A DNA stretch of 15,063 nucleotides from Actinobacteria bacterium 13_1_20CM_4_69_9 (GCA_001920085.1 MNJC01000097.1:1-15063); one strand, 5' to 3'; positions 1-7,359 are shown, counted from the first letter of the stretch. A program made the numbers and translations. The notes: generated by a model not told the origin, from the letters alone.

Positions 1-333
1 CGGATCGAGATGCTGGTGCTGATGGCCGGCGTCGAGCTGCCGGTCAAGGCAATCCGTGAGCAGGTCGCCGGCGGCTTCGACCTCCTTGTGCACATCTCGC
101 GTCTCGTCGACGGCTCGCGCCGTGTCACGCAGGTCACCGAGATCGCCGGAATGGAAGGCGACGTCGTCAGCCTGCAAGACCTCTTCGCGGCGACGCCCGC
201 TCAAGGCGCGGTCGACGAGAGCGCTCTCCGGCAACCGCTTGCTCCCACCGAGCTGCGGCCCGGCTTCCTGGCCAAGCTGCGTGCGAACGGAGTCGACATC
301 GCGCCTGCCGTCCGCTGGGAAGGCCGGCCGTGA
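1..333 (+). CDS. cpaF: CpaF/TadA-type pilus assembly ATPase, C-terminal end (partial)
   Basis: This is the last 110 codons of a reading frame that enters the window open at its 5' end. It reads RIEMLVLMAGVELPVKAIREQ and then a DGSRRVTQVTEI segment and GMEGDVVSLQDLF, which are hallmark C-terminal blocks of the CpaF/TadA family of type II/IV secretion hexameric ATPases. These ATPases power assembly of Flp/Tad pili from the cytoplasmic face of the membrane. The Walker motifs lie upstream of the window and cannot be checked. The last ~40 residues (PGFLAKLRANGVDI) resemble the usual CpaF tail. The stop codon overlaps the GTG start of the next gene (GTGA), so the two are translationally coupled, and the order ATPase-TadB-TadC is the standard Tad order. 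The internal ATG at position 10 is not the start. Confidence 0.93.
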   Translation, partial: RIEMLVLMAGVELPVKAIREQVAGGFDLLVHISRLVDGSRRVTQVTEIAGMEGDVVSLQDLFAATPAQGAVDESALRQPLAPTELRPGFLAKLRANGVDIAPAVRWEGRP

Positions 334-2186
334 AGGCGCGGCTCGCAATCGTCGCATCGCTCCTGGCGGCAGTGCTCGCGGCGGCATGCGGTACCGCCGC
401 GGGCGCCGAGCAGCAGACGCAGATCCGGCGTGTCGACCTCGGCCACTTCCCGCGCGTCGCCGTGACAGCGATCGCACCGAGCGGTGTCGCTCCCTCCCTG
501 CTCGAGAACCGGCACCCGGCCGCGTACCTCGCACGCCGCGATCTCGGGTCGGCACAAGGGATCGTGCTCGCGGTCGACAACTCGCAGTCGATGCGGGGAG
601 CGCCGCTTCGCGAGGCGAAGGCTGCGGCAACAAGCTTCATGACGCAGCAGCGGCGAGCCGGGTCGACCGGTGTCGTCTCGTTCGCCCACGAGGCACTCCC
701 TCTCACCCCCGCGGCGGCGAGCAGACAGGATGCCGGGCGGGCGCTGGCCGCGCTTCGTGCCGACCTCCAGAGCGGCACCGTCCTCTACGACGCGATCTCT
801 CTCGCCACCACGCAGTTGAAGGAGACGAGCGCCGGAGGAACACGCGTCCTGATCGTGCTCAGCGACGGGGTCGACCGGGGCTCGCACACGTCGCTGCAGC
901 AGGCGGTACGCCTCGCGCAGAGCGCCGGCGTCACGATCTACACGATCGCAGCCGGCGCTCGCGCCGACACGGGCGCACTCTCGACGCTCGCGGCCGAAAC
1001 GGGCGGCCGGATGTTCCACGCCGGGCAGGTGCAGGACCTCGAGGGGGTGTACGGCGCGCTTGCGCGCGAGATCCAGCGCACGTGGCGCCTGACCTACGTC
1101 AGCAGCGCACGGCCGGGTGATCGGCTCTCGCTCGAGCTGCGGGCCGCTGGACACTCGTCCCGGCTCGACACGCACGTGCCGAACCACGAGCATGGTCTGC
1201 TCGCCAGGATCCCGTCAAGGCTCACCGACGGTGCGGGCAGCGCCGCGGCGCTGGTCGCGCTCGCGGCTTCGCTGCTTGGCGCCGCCGGCGTCATCCTGAT
1301 CAGGAGGCTCCGGCGCTCGCCGGTCGCGAAGCTGCTGGAGCCGCACCTGGTAGTGCGTGAAGAGGCGGCGAGCAAGCCGTCGGCCCGGCAGCGGCTCGAC
1401 GGTCTCGTCACCTGGGCCGAAGAGTCGCTCGACCAGTTGCCGGGCTCGCGTCGACTTCGCACTCAGGTGGAGCGCTCGGGCCTCAGGCTGAGGCTCGGTC
1501 ATCTCCCCTACCTGTCGTTCGCAGGCGCCTTCCTGGCCGCGACGGCAGGGGCGATCGTCGGCGCAGGCGCGTTCCTCACGGTACTCCTGATGCTTGCCGG
1601 CCTCGTGGCGCCGCTCGCAGCGCTGAAGCTCGCGGCTCAACGCCGCCGCAAGGCTTTCGACACGCAACTGCCCGACGTCCTGGCGATGATCGCGTCGACG
1701 CTTCGCGCCGGCCATGGTCTGCGCCCCGCCCTTCGCGGGATCGCCGACGAGTCGTCCGCGCCCGCGCGCGATGAGTTCGCACGCGTGCTCGCCGAGGACC
1801 GGCTCGGGCGCCCGCTCGACGAGGCGATCGTCGGGATGTGCGAGCGAATCGGCTCGCCCGATCTCGAATACGTGGCCACCGCAGTCTCCGTCCAATCGCA
1901 GGCCGGCGGTTCGCTCGCCAGCACGTTCGACACGATGTCGGAGACAGTTCGCGAGCGCCAGCGGCACGCCCGCAAGGTGCGTGCGCTGACCTCGATGGGC
2001 CGGATGTCGGCCATCGTGCTGGCGCTGATGCCGATTGGCCTGGCGTTCCTGCTGACCCTGATCAGCCCGTCGTACATGCGGCCGCTCTGGTCGAGCTCGT
2101 CGGGGCACTTCCTGATCGTCTTCTCGCTGATCTCGATGGGGATCGGCGCCTTGATCCTGAAACGAATCGTGAACGTGAGGAGCTGA
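330..2186 (+). CDS. tadB: VWA domain-TadB fusion, Tad pilus inner-membrane platform protein
   Basis: A 618-aa protein starting at GTG 330, which overlaps the cpaF stop by 4 bp. Residues 1-26 form a signal peptide with an AGA cleavage site; Cys20 gives a weak lipobox (AAAC). Residues ~75-255 are a von Willebrand A domain with an intact metal site: D83-x-S85-x-S87, T150 and D179 (SDGVD). A membrane segment follows at ~304-325. From ~335 onward it is a normal TadB: paired membrane segments at ~394-435, a cytoplasmic T2SSF domain with LPDVLAMIASTLRAGHGLRPAL at ~447-468, and two terminal membrane segments (~561-581, ~593-611). TadB proteins normally begin with a membrane segment and have no VWA domain; here the VWA domain is added before that segment and so should be outside the cell membrane. 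By inference it is an adhesive or structural module tied to the pilus motor platform. The reading frame is intact. Confidence 0.9.
   Translation: MKARLAIVASLLAAVLAAACGTAAGAEQQTQIRRVDLGHFPRVAVTAIAPSGVAPSLLENRHPAAYLARRDLGSAQGIVLAVDNSQSMRGAPLREAKAAATSFMTQQRRAGSTGVVSFAHEALPLTPAAASRQDAGRALAALRADLQSGTVLYDAISLATTQLKETSAGGTRVLIVLSDGVDRGSHTSLQQAVRLAQSAGVTIYTIAAGARADTGALSTLAAETGGRMFHAGQVQDLEGVYGALAREIQRTWRLTYVSSARPGDRLSLELRAAGHSSRLDTHVPNHEHGLLARIPSRLTDGAGSAAALVALAASLLGAAGVILIRRLRRSPVAKLLEPHLVVREEAASKPSARQRLDGLVTWAEESLDQLPGSRRLRTQVERSGLRLRLGHLPYLSFAGAFLAATAGAIVGAGAFLTVLLMLAGLVAPLAALKLAAQRRRKAFDTQLPDVLAMIASTLRAGHGLRPALRGIADESSAPARDEFARVLAEDRLGRPLDEAIVGMCERIGSPDLEYVATAVSVQSQAGGSLASTFDTMSETVRERQRHARKVRALTSMGRMSAIVLALMPIGLAFLLTLISPSYMRPLWSSSSGHFLIVFSLISMGIGALILKRIVNVRS
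2177..2182 (+). promoter_or_regulatory. Ribosome binding site for tadC
   Basis: GAGGAG lies 7 nt before ATG 2190, inside the last codons of the VWA-TadB gene. It fixes the tadC start and shows that tadC is translated from the same operon message. Confidence 0.7.
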
Positions 2187-2189
2187 CCG

Positions 2190-3074
2190 ATGATCCTTGT
2201 TCTGATCGCAGGAATTGCCTGCTTCGCGCTGACCGGCCTCCAGCTGACACGTGCGCGGGCGCTCGCCGAGCGAGAGCGCCGGCTCGCGCTCGAAGCAGTG
2301 CGCTCAGGTCGGCTGGCGTCGCCCTCCGAAACTGTGAAGAAGGAATGGCTGAGTGCGCGAGCGCTCGCAGCACTGGCTCGCCTGCACACGCGCATCTGGC
2401 CGAAGGAGAGCGCCGCCGACATCGAGGACAAGCTCTCGAGAGCCGGCGCGAACGTGAAGCTCACGGCGGAGCGGTTCATGGGACTGCGGGTCATGCTCGT
2501 CGGGCTCGGCCTGCTCTCCGGCTTCACTCTGGCAAGCGGCGGCAAGCGCATCGTGCTCGCGCTCTTCTTCGCGGGCGCGGCGATCTACCTGCCGACGTTC
2601 CTCCTGCGCAGAGCGGCGTCGCGCCGTGCAGAACGGATCAGCGCCGAGCTGCCGCACTTCATCGACCAGCTCGCGATCGCGGTCGAGGCCGGCATGGCGT
2701 TCGACGCGGCGGCGGGTTACCTCTGCGAGGCCGGCGGCGGCCCGCTCGCCGACGAGATGCGACGCGTGCTCGCCGAGGTGAAGGTTGGGTTGTCCCGGCA
2801 GCAGGCACTCCGGAATCTCGCTGCGCGCGTCGACAGCGAGGAGGTAAGCGCCTTCGTCAATGCTCTCCTTTCGTCGGAGCAGCTGGGCTCGCCGCTGAGC
2901 GGGATCTTGAGGTCACAGGCGGACGATTGCCGTCATCGACGCCGGATGCACGCCGAGGAGGCCGCCCAGAAAGCGCCGGTGAAAATGCTGTTTCCGATCG
3001 TCCTCTTCATCTTTCCGGTGATGGGAGTGGTCATCCTCGGCCCCGCCGTCCTCGGCTCGCACGGACTGCTCTAG
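2190..3074 (+). CDS. tadC: TadC, type II/IV secretion F-domain inner-membrane protein
   Basis: A 294-aa inner-membrane protein starting at ATG 2190, only 3 nt after the tadB stop. It has an N-terminal membrane helix (1-18), a charged cytoplasmic stretch, two membrane helices at ~98-114 and ~120-138, a T2SSF domain (LPHFIDQLAIAVEAGMAFDAA at ~154-174, then LGSPLSGILR at 232-241) and a terminal hydrophobic pair after KAPVKMLFPIVLFIFP (262-276). The KxPVKMLFPxxxFIFP block is typical of TadC. TadB and TadC form the platform on which CpaF drives pilin (Flp) polymerisation. Length is normal for the family. No pilin, CpaB or TadE genes are seen downstream, so the rest of the Tad locus must lie upstream of the window. 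Confidence 0.93.
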   Translation: MILVLIAGIACFALTGLQLTRARALAERERRLALEAVRSGRLASPSETVKKEWLSARALAALARLHTRIWPKESAADIEDKLSRAGANVKLTAERFMGLRVMLVGLGLLSGFTLASGGKRIVLALFFAGAAIYLPTFLLRRAASRRAERISAELPHFIDQLAIAVEAGMAFDAAAGYLCEAGGGPLADEMRRVLAEVKVGLSRQQALRNLAARVDSEEVSAFVNALLSSEQLGSPLSGILRSQADDCRHRRRMHAEEAAQKAPVKMLFPIVLFIFPVMGVVILGPAVLGSHGLL

Positions 3075-3082
3075 GGGTGCCG

Positions 3083-3552
3083 GTGAAACGCCTGGGCTCT
3101 CTGCTCGCAAGCGCCGGCTTCGTAGCGCTCTTCCTCGCCTTCGCCTGGGCGAACTTCCATCACTGGCGGCAGACCGGGCGACTGTCCGGCATCGGAGCGA
3201 CGCTGCTCGCGCCGAGCTCCCTTGTGAGGCGCTGCAGCTGCTCGGAGTCGGCGTGGCGCTGCTCGGCCTGGGGACGCTCGGCCGTTCATTCGGGCTCGTT
3301 GCGGCCAATCGCGGGGTCAAGACGGACGGCATCTACGGCCTCATCAGGCACCCTGCATACACCGGCTATCTGATCGCCTATCTGGGCTACGTCGCGGAGA
3401 ATCCCTCGTTGCCGAACATCACGCTCCTCGCCGTGAGCACTGCGTTCCAGCTGGTGCGAATCGGCGAGGAGGAGCGGGTTCTCCGCGGCGACGAGCGGTA
3501 CCGCGCCTATGCACGGCGCGTCCGCTTCCGCCTCGTGCCCTACGTCTACTGA
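3083..3552 (+). pseudogene. Isoprenylcysteine methyltransferase-like (ICMT/PEMT) membrane protein, disrupted by frameshift and probable internal deletion
   Basis: Two reading frames each carry half of one protein. From GTG 3083 the second frame encodes MKRLGSLLASAGFVALFLAF, WANFHHWRQTGRLSGIG and ATLLAPSSLVRR, and then turns into low-complexity non-protein-like sequence. From about 3211 the first frame takes over: EALQLLGVGVALLGLGTLGR, then GVKTDGIYGLIRHPAYTGYL, and at the end EEERVLRGDERYRAY and VRFRLVPYVY. The (Y)xxxRHPxYxGY and EE...Y..Y...VR.RLxP blocks are the SAM-binding signature of the ICMT/PEMT methyltransferase family. The switch point is at ~3205-3235. Besides the frameshift, the ~60 residues (one or two membrane helices) expected between the halves seem to be missing, so a deletion is likely. 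The first canonical start in the C-terminal frame is GTG 3253, which would give a 99-aa peptide with the motif but without membrane segments 1-2. A sequencing or assembly error is the alternative. The 3' end overlaps the convergent response regulator by 7 bp. Confidence 0.6.
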
Positions 3553-4208
3553 GCCGCCGCGCCGACGAAGCCGAGCCCGTGGGCCGCGGCGGTCGCCTGC
3601 GTGCGGTTTGCGACGCCGAGCTTGCCGTAGATGTTGTGGAGGTGGAACTTCACCGTCTGGTCCGAGAGGAAGAGCTCCCTCGCCACGTCCCGGTTCGACA
3701 AGCCGCGCGAGACGGCTACGAGGATCTCGAGCTCGCGTCCGGTCAGTCCGGTTCTGTCGCGCATCTGCTCCTGCGCCCGCTCGGACCGCAGGCGCTCGAG
3801 CGTGCCGCCGACGTTCGCCGGGAGCGAGAAGTAGACGTTCCGCTTCAAAGCCTGGCGCAGCATGGCGGGCAGGTCGGCCAGGTCGATCGACTTGCAGACG
3901 TAGGCCGCCGCGCCCGCGCTGAGCGCCTCTTCGATCGATTTCGGGTCCTCGGCCCCGGAGAACATGACCACCGTGACGCGCGGATACTTCTCGCGGAGCA
4001 CCGCGAGGCAGTGCAGTCCGTCGAGGACCGGGATGTGCAGGTCGAGCAGAACGAGATCTGGTGCCGTCCTGGCGACGAGCGGACCCACCTGCGCGCCCGA
4101 GGTCGCCGCACCGACGACTTCGAAGTCGTCGGTCTCGGCGAGGTACTCACCGACCGCCTTGTGGATCAAGGGGTGATCGTCGACCAGGACGACGCGGTTT
4201 CTTGCCAT
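3546..4208 (-). CDS. NarL/FixJ-type two-component response regulator (REC + LuxR HTH)
   Basis: A 220-aa DNA-binding response regulator. The receiver domain covers residues ~4-121 with the acidic pair D10/D11, phosphoacceptor D56 (LVLLDLHIP), S84 in the switch position and the conserved lysine K106 (YVCKS). A linker leads to a LuxR-type helix-turn-helix at ~152-215 (LTGRELEILVAVSRGLSNRD, then VKFHLHNIYGKLGVANRTQA). It is complete and of normal family length. No histidine kinase is adjacent, so it is an orphan within this window. It is divergent from the LtrA gene, and both starts are within 71 bp. Its own start has no Shine-Dalgarno but has TAGCCT 7 nt upstream, consistent with a leaderless transcript. 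Its target genes cannot be read from the sequence; the neighbouring divergent gene is the simplest guess. Confidence 0.93.
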   Translation of the reverse strand: MARNRVVLVDDHPLIHKAVGEYLAETDDFEVVGAATSGAQVGPLVARTAPDLVLLDLHIPVLDGLHCLAVLREKYPRVTVVMFSGAEDPKSIEEALSAGAAAYVCKSIDLADLPAMLRQALKRNVYFSLPANVGGTLERLRSERAQEQMRDRTGLTGRELEILVAVSRGLSNRDVARELFLSDQTVKFHLHNIYGKLGVANRTQATAAAHGLGFVGAAAQ

Positions 4209-4215
4209 AGCAAAG

Positions 4216-4221
4216 AGGCTA
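4216..4221 (-). promoter_or_regulatory. Putative -10 box for leaderless transcription of the response regulator
   Basis: On the minus strand, TAGCCT (TANNNT) ends 7 nt before the ATG at 4208, and no ribosome binding site is present. That spacing would place the transcript start at or next to the start codon. I see no good -35 box at 16-18 bp. Confidence 0.4.
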
Positions 4222-4267
4222 TGAGCACCGTGGGTCGCCGCGCCTGGCCCAGATGTGTCATTCGCGT

Positions 4268-4273
4268 TAGCGT
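4268..4273 (+). promoter_or_regulatory. Putative -10 box for leaderless transcription of the LtrA-family gene
   Basis: TAGCGT (TANNNT) ends 6 nt before the GTG at 4280, and there is no Shine-Dalgarno sequence. The geometry matches actinobacterial leaderless genes and supports GTG 4280 as the start. The -35 region is weak (CTGGCC around 4244). Confidence 0.4.
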
Positions 4274-4279
4274 TCGCTC

Positions 4280-5452
4280 GTGACCCAGGCGGACGTCGAG
4301 CTCGAGCGCGAGCAACGGGTCACCCCGCTCGAGCTCTTCTTCGACCTCGTCTTCGTGTTCGGGTTCACCCAGGTCACGACCGTGCTATCGGACAATCCGA
4401 CCTGGAGTGGTATGTCGCACGCCCTCCTCGTGCTCGCGACGCTCTGGTGGGCTTGGGCATCGTACGCCTGGCTGACCAACGTCGCCGATCCCGAGCAAGC
4501 CCGCGTCTGGGGAACGCTGTTGGTAGCGATGGGGGCAATGTTCATCGCGGCGCTTGCCGTCCCGGAGGCGTTCGGGGATCACGGCGTGGTCTTCGGCGTC
4601 GCATTTTTGATCGTCGCAGTCATGCAACTGACTCTGTACGGCGTGACGGCGCGCCAAGACCGAGACCTGTTGAGGGCAATCCTTCGAATTGCGCCCTGGA
4701 GCCTCTCGGGCGCCGTGCTGATCGTCGTCGCGGGATTCGTGCACGGTCCGCTCAAGCCGTTGCTGTGGCTGACAGCGCTCGCAGTCGGTTTGCTCGGGCC
4801 CCTCTTCGTCCCCCTCACCGGCTGGCGCGTGCAGCCCGCGCACTTCGTCGAGCGCCACGGATTGATCGTGATCATCGCGATCGGCGAGTCCTTGGCGGCG
4901 ATCGGATTCGGCGCGCGCGAGACTCGGCTCGACGCCGGTGTGATCGTGGCTGCGCTGCTGGGGCTCGTCGTCGCGGCGTCGTTCTGGTTGGCGTACTTCG
5001 ACTTCTTCACGATCCGTGCGCAGGGACTGCTCGCCGAGCGCAGCGGCATAGCTCGCATCGCTTTCGCACGAGACGTGTACACGTACCTGCATCTTCCGAT
5101 GGTCGCCGGAATCGTCCTCTTCGCGTTTGCGATGAAGACGACGCTTGCCCACGTCGGCGCCGAGTTGGCCGCGGTGCCGGCGCTCGCCCTTTGCGGCGGG
5201 CCTGCGCTTTACCTGTTCGCGTACGTCGCGCTCCGCTTTCGCGTCTCGCGCTCGGTGAGAAGCGGCCGCCTGGTCGCTGCGGTTGCGTGCGCAGCGCTGA
5301 TTCCGGTGACGCTCACGGTGCCGGCGATCGCCGCCTTGTCATTGCTCGCGGCGGTCTGGGTCGCGCTCCACGCCTACGAGCTCATCTGGTGGCGCGCCGC
5401 CAGGACGGAGACCCGAACGCAACGCGAGATGGCGTCGGTCTCGTCGCCCTGA
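4280..5452 (+). CDS. ltrA: Low temperature requirement protein A (LtrA) family membrane protein
   Basis: A 390-aa polytopic membrane protein starting at GTG 4280. The N-terminal block RVTPLELFFDLVFVFGFTQV (residues ~13-32) is the signature of the LtrA family, followed by WWAWASYAWLTNV (~57-69), HFVERHGLIVIIAIGESLAA (~188-207) and FFTIRAQG. About ten hydrophobic helices span the protein. LtrA was first described as needed for growth of Listeria at low temperature; its biochemical role is unknown, and the EHGLIVIIAIGES block is conserved across the family. It stands alone, divergent from the response regulator gene and convergent with a small unknown gene whose stop lies 7 bp away. The family assignment is firm but no substrate can be inferred. 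Confidence 0.92.
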   Translation: MTQADVELEREQRVTPLELFFDLVFVFGFTQVTTVLSDNPTWSGMSHALLVLATLWWAWASYAWLTNVADPEQARVWGTLLVAMGAMFIAALAVPEAFGDHGVVFGVAFLIVAVMQLTLYGVTARQDRDLLRAILRIAPWSLSGAVLIVVAGFVHGPLKPLLWLTALAVGLLGPLFVPLTGWRVQPAHFVERHGLIVIIAIGESLAAIGFGARETRLDAGVIVAALLGLVVAASFWLAYFDFFTIRAQGLLAERSGIARIAFARDVYTYLHLPMVAGIVLFAFAMKTTLAHVGAELAAVPALALCGGPALYLFAYVALRFRVSRSVRSGRLVAAVACAALIPVTLTVPAIAALSLLAAVWVALHAYELIWWRAARTETRTQREMASVSSP

Positions 5453-5459
5453 CCGTCAC

Positions 5460-5690
5460 TCAGGCGGCCGGCTCCTGGTCGGGCTCGTCGGCGACTCGCT
5501 GCTGCCAGGCCGCCCGCACGGCGGGGATGAACTCGAAATGCGATTCGGCGAGCAGCCACTCGTCGAGCGCGCGGATCTCCGCGACCGACCAGTACGAGAG
5601 ACGCCCTGCGACCCACTCGTCGAAAGCGCGCGCACGGTCCTCGCTCAACGCGACCGTCTCCAATTCGAGATCGTCAAGCTCGTGCGACAT
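5460..5690 (-). CDS. Small acidic hypothetical protein (76 aa)
   Basis: A 76-aa soluble, acidic protein beginning MSHELDDLELETVALSEDRA and containing two short tryptophan-bearing helices (FDEWVAGRLSYWSVAEIRAL and LDEWLLAESHFEFIP). It has no membrane segment, signal peptide or cysteine. I do not recognise the family. It is likely a real gene: a strong GGAGG (5696-5700) sits 5 nt before its ATG, codon use is like its neighbours, and it fills the gap after ltrA exactly. It is divergent from the AAA ATPase, and a perfect 18-bp palindrome lies in the shared upstream region. Confidence 0.65.
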   Translation of the reverse strand: MSHELDDLELETVALSEDRARAFDEWVAGRLSYWSVAEIRALDEWLLAESHFEFIPAVRAAWQQRVADEPDQEPAA

Positions 5691-5766
5691 CGCCGCCTCC
5701 GACGAGTTGGACCGGAAGTGTCGCTACAGAGTCGCGATCGCACAGTGCGCTCGACCGGCGAGCGGA

Positions 5767-5784
5767 AGTACGGCTAGCCGTACT
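5767..5784. promoter_or_regulatory. 18-bp perfect palindrome, candidate operator
   Basis: AGTACGGCTAGCCGTACT is perfectly self-complementary with a CTAG centre. It lies in the 166-bp gap between the 76-aa gene (minus) and the AAA ATPase (plus), 37 bp upstream of the ATPase's putative -35 box and 77 bp upstream of the other start codon. The lack of a loop argues for a DNA-binding dimer site rather than an RNA hairpin or terminator. No regulator can be named. Confidence 0.5.
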
Positions 5785-5820
5785 CGGCAGCGACGCGGCA
5801 AGCCCCGTTCAGCCGAGGGA

Positions 5821-5849
5821 TTGCCATGGGTCGACGATGCCCCTACGGT
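5821..5849 (+). promoter_or_regulatory. Putative promoter of the AAA ATPase gene (leaderless)
   Basis: TTGCCA (5821-5826) and TACGGT (5844-5849) are separated by 17 bp, a standard housekeeping spacing. The GTG at 5857 follows 7 nt after the -10 box, so the message would begin at or just before the start codon. This supports GTG 5857 as the start, since no usable ribosome binding site precedes it. Confidence 0.5.
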
Positions 5850-5856
5850 CGGGAGT

Positions 5857-7251
5857 GTGGAGGAGTCGCTGAAGCCCGAAGAGCTCGCGCTGGCACTGCG
5901 GGATCTGCACGCGTGGGCGATCGCCCATGCGCCCGCGGAAGAGTCGGCACTCCGCGTGCGCATTCGCGAGCTCCTCGGCGTCGATCCCGCGGAGCTCCCC
6001 GTCGTCTCGCGCCAGATCCCGCTGTGGGAGCGGGCGAACCTTCAGGTTGCGCTCGACGCGTACCTGGGCTCCGACGAGAGATGGCACGAGTTCATCGGGC
6101 TTTCGGCGCAGCGTGGCTGGCACATGGGTCTTGCAGAGCTTGCGCAGCGTCCGACCTCGGGCGGTGCGTGGGTCGCTTTCGGGCCGCAGGCCGGGCCGCA
6201 GGAGCACGTCACCGTCCAGGTCGGTGAGCGGACGATCGTCTGCGTCGCCGCCGGCCTGTTCCTGATCCGGGACGGCGAGGAGCCGTTCGTCGTCGCGATC
6301 CGCGGCGGCGATCCGCACTCGGGCGAACCGGACGTCGTCGTCGAGGCGATGGGGCGCGAACGCGAGCACCTCGAGCGCTTCCTCGAGGAGATCGTGCGCC
6401 TGATGGGCGTGCACAACGTCTATCGCGGGCGCGTCCTCGAGGTCGGCGGCGGCGAATGGGGCGGCCCGAGCTTCGACGTGCGCGCGTTGCCGACGGTCGA
6501 CCGAGACGGCATCGTCTTGCCCGACGGCGTGCTCGAACGGGTCGAGCGCCACGCGCTCACGTTCGGCGCGGAAGCAGATCGCCTGCGCGACGCGGGCCGG
6601 CACATCAAGCGCGGCCTGTTGCTCTACGGGCCTCCGGGCACCGGCAAGACGCTCACTGCGATGTACCTCGCGAACCGCATGCCGGACCGCACGGTCTTGA
6701 TCCTGACGGGCTCCGGCCTGGCCGCCATCGGGCCGGCCTGTCAGATGGCGCGCGCGCTCACGCCCTCCATGGTGGTGATGGAGGACGTCGATCTGGTTGC
6801 GCTCGACCGCGACGAGTACAGCTCGAACGCCCTGCTGTTCGAGCTCCTCAACGAGATGGACGGGATGCAGGAGGACATCGACGTCGTCTTCCTGCTCACG
6901 ACGAACCGCCCCGACCGGCTCGAGCCCGCGCTTGCATCACGCCCCGGCCGCGTCGACATGGCGGTCGAGCTACCTCTGCCGGATGCGGCTGCCCGCCGGC
7001 GCCTCATCGCCCTTTACAGCCAGGGGCTCGAGGTACGGGCTCAGAACCTGGCCGAGCTCATCGAGCAGACGGAAGGAGCGAGCCCGGCCTTCATTCGAGA
7101 GCTGCTGCGGCGAGCGGCGCTCTTCGCGATCGAATCCGGCGACGGAGACGTCGTGGTCGACGAGTCACACCTTCTTGCCGCGCTCGCGGAGCTCGGCTCC
7201 GACGCCGGACCGCTCACCGGCAAGCTCCTCGGGCTGCAGCGACCCGACTGA
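5857..7251 (+). CDS. AAA-family ATPase with an uncharacterised N-terminal domain
   Basis: A 464-aa protein from GTG 5857. The open frame runs much further upstream, but that part is only a shadow of ltrA in another frame. Residues 1-~210 form a soluble domain with no motif I recognise (helical start, then a beta-rich part, e.g. RTIVCVAAGLFLIRDGEEPF at 125-144). The AAA module follows: GLLLYGPPGTGKT (Walker A, 253-265), SMVVMEDVDLVAL (Walker B, E309-D310), LLFELLNEMDGMQ, sensor LLTTNRPDRLEPAL (N350) and the second-region arginines in ASRPGRVDM (R362, R365), then a C-terminal lid to ~445. All residues for ATP hydrolysis and hexamer formation are present. The module is close to proteasomal ATPase/Cdc48/Bcs1-type remodellers, but only one AAA domain is present and there is no membrane anchor, coiled coil or protease domain. 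The substrate is unknown. It is monocistronic, with a putative leaderless promoter and an upstream palindrome. Confidence 0.88.
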   Translation: MEESLKPEELALALRDLHAWAIAHAPAEESALRVRIRELLGVDPAELPVVSRQIPLWERANLQVALDAYLGSDERWHEFIGLSAQRGWHMGLAELAQRPTSGGAWVAFGPQAGPQEHVTVQVGERTIVCVAAGLFLIRDGEEPFVVAIRGGDPHSGEPDVVVEAMGREREHLERFLEEIVRLMGVHNVYRGRVLEVGGGEWGGPSFDVRALPTVDRDGIVLPDGVLERVERHALTFGAEADRLRDAGRHIKRGLLLYGPPGTGKTLTAMYLANRMPDRTVLILTGSGLAAIGPACQMARALTPSMVVMEDVDLVALDRDEYSSNALLFELLNEMDGMQEDIDVVFLLTTNRPDRLEPALASRPGRVDMAVELPLPDAAARRRLIALYSQGLEVRAQNLAELIEQTEGASPAFIRELLRRAALFAIESGDGDVVVDESHLLAALAELGSDAGPLTGKLLGLQRPD

Positions 7252-7359
7252 CGAAAATGTCAGCCGCGGCCACACTGGCCGGCGGCGTCGTAACCAGCCG
7301 CGAGCGCGGCGCCGACGACGATCAGCGCCAGCAGCGACACCGCGGCGAGCGAGACCCCG
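7252..7359. other. Convergent intergenic gap (108 bp), no clear terminator
   Basis: The gap lies between the convergent AAA ATPase and debranching genes. I see no hairpin followed by a T run. On the minus strand a 26-codon frame (GTG 7340 to TGA 7260) encodes a single hydrophobic helix, SLLALIVVGAALAAGYDAAG. It has no ribosome binding site and could be a chance frame, a gene remnant or a tiny membrane peptide. Confidence 0.3.

Noticed and set aside
1838..3082. Long plus-strand frame over tadB/tadC
   Set aside because: It is an Arg/Ala-rich shadow of the real genes; only its last part, after GTG 3083, carries the methyltransferase N-terminus.
4255..5856. Upstream extension of the AAA ATPase frame to a 998-codon protein
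   Set aside because: The extension is antisense/alternate-frame noise over ltrA and the 76-aa gene, and a good promoter lies directly before GTG 5857.
7260..7340. 26-codon minus-strand frame encoding one hydrophobic helix
   Set aside because: There is no ribosome binding site and no family match that I can name; it is recorded with the intergenic gap rather than called as a gene.
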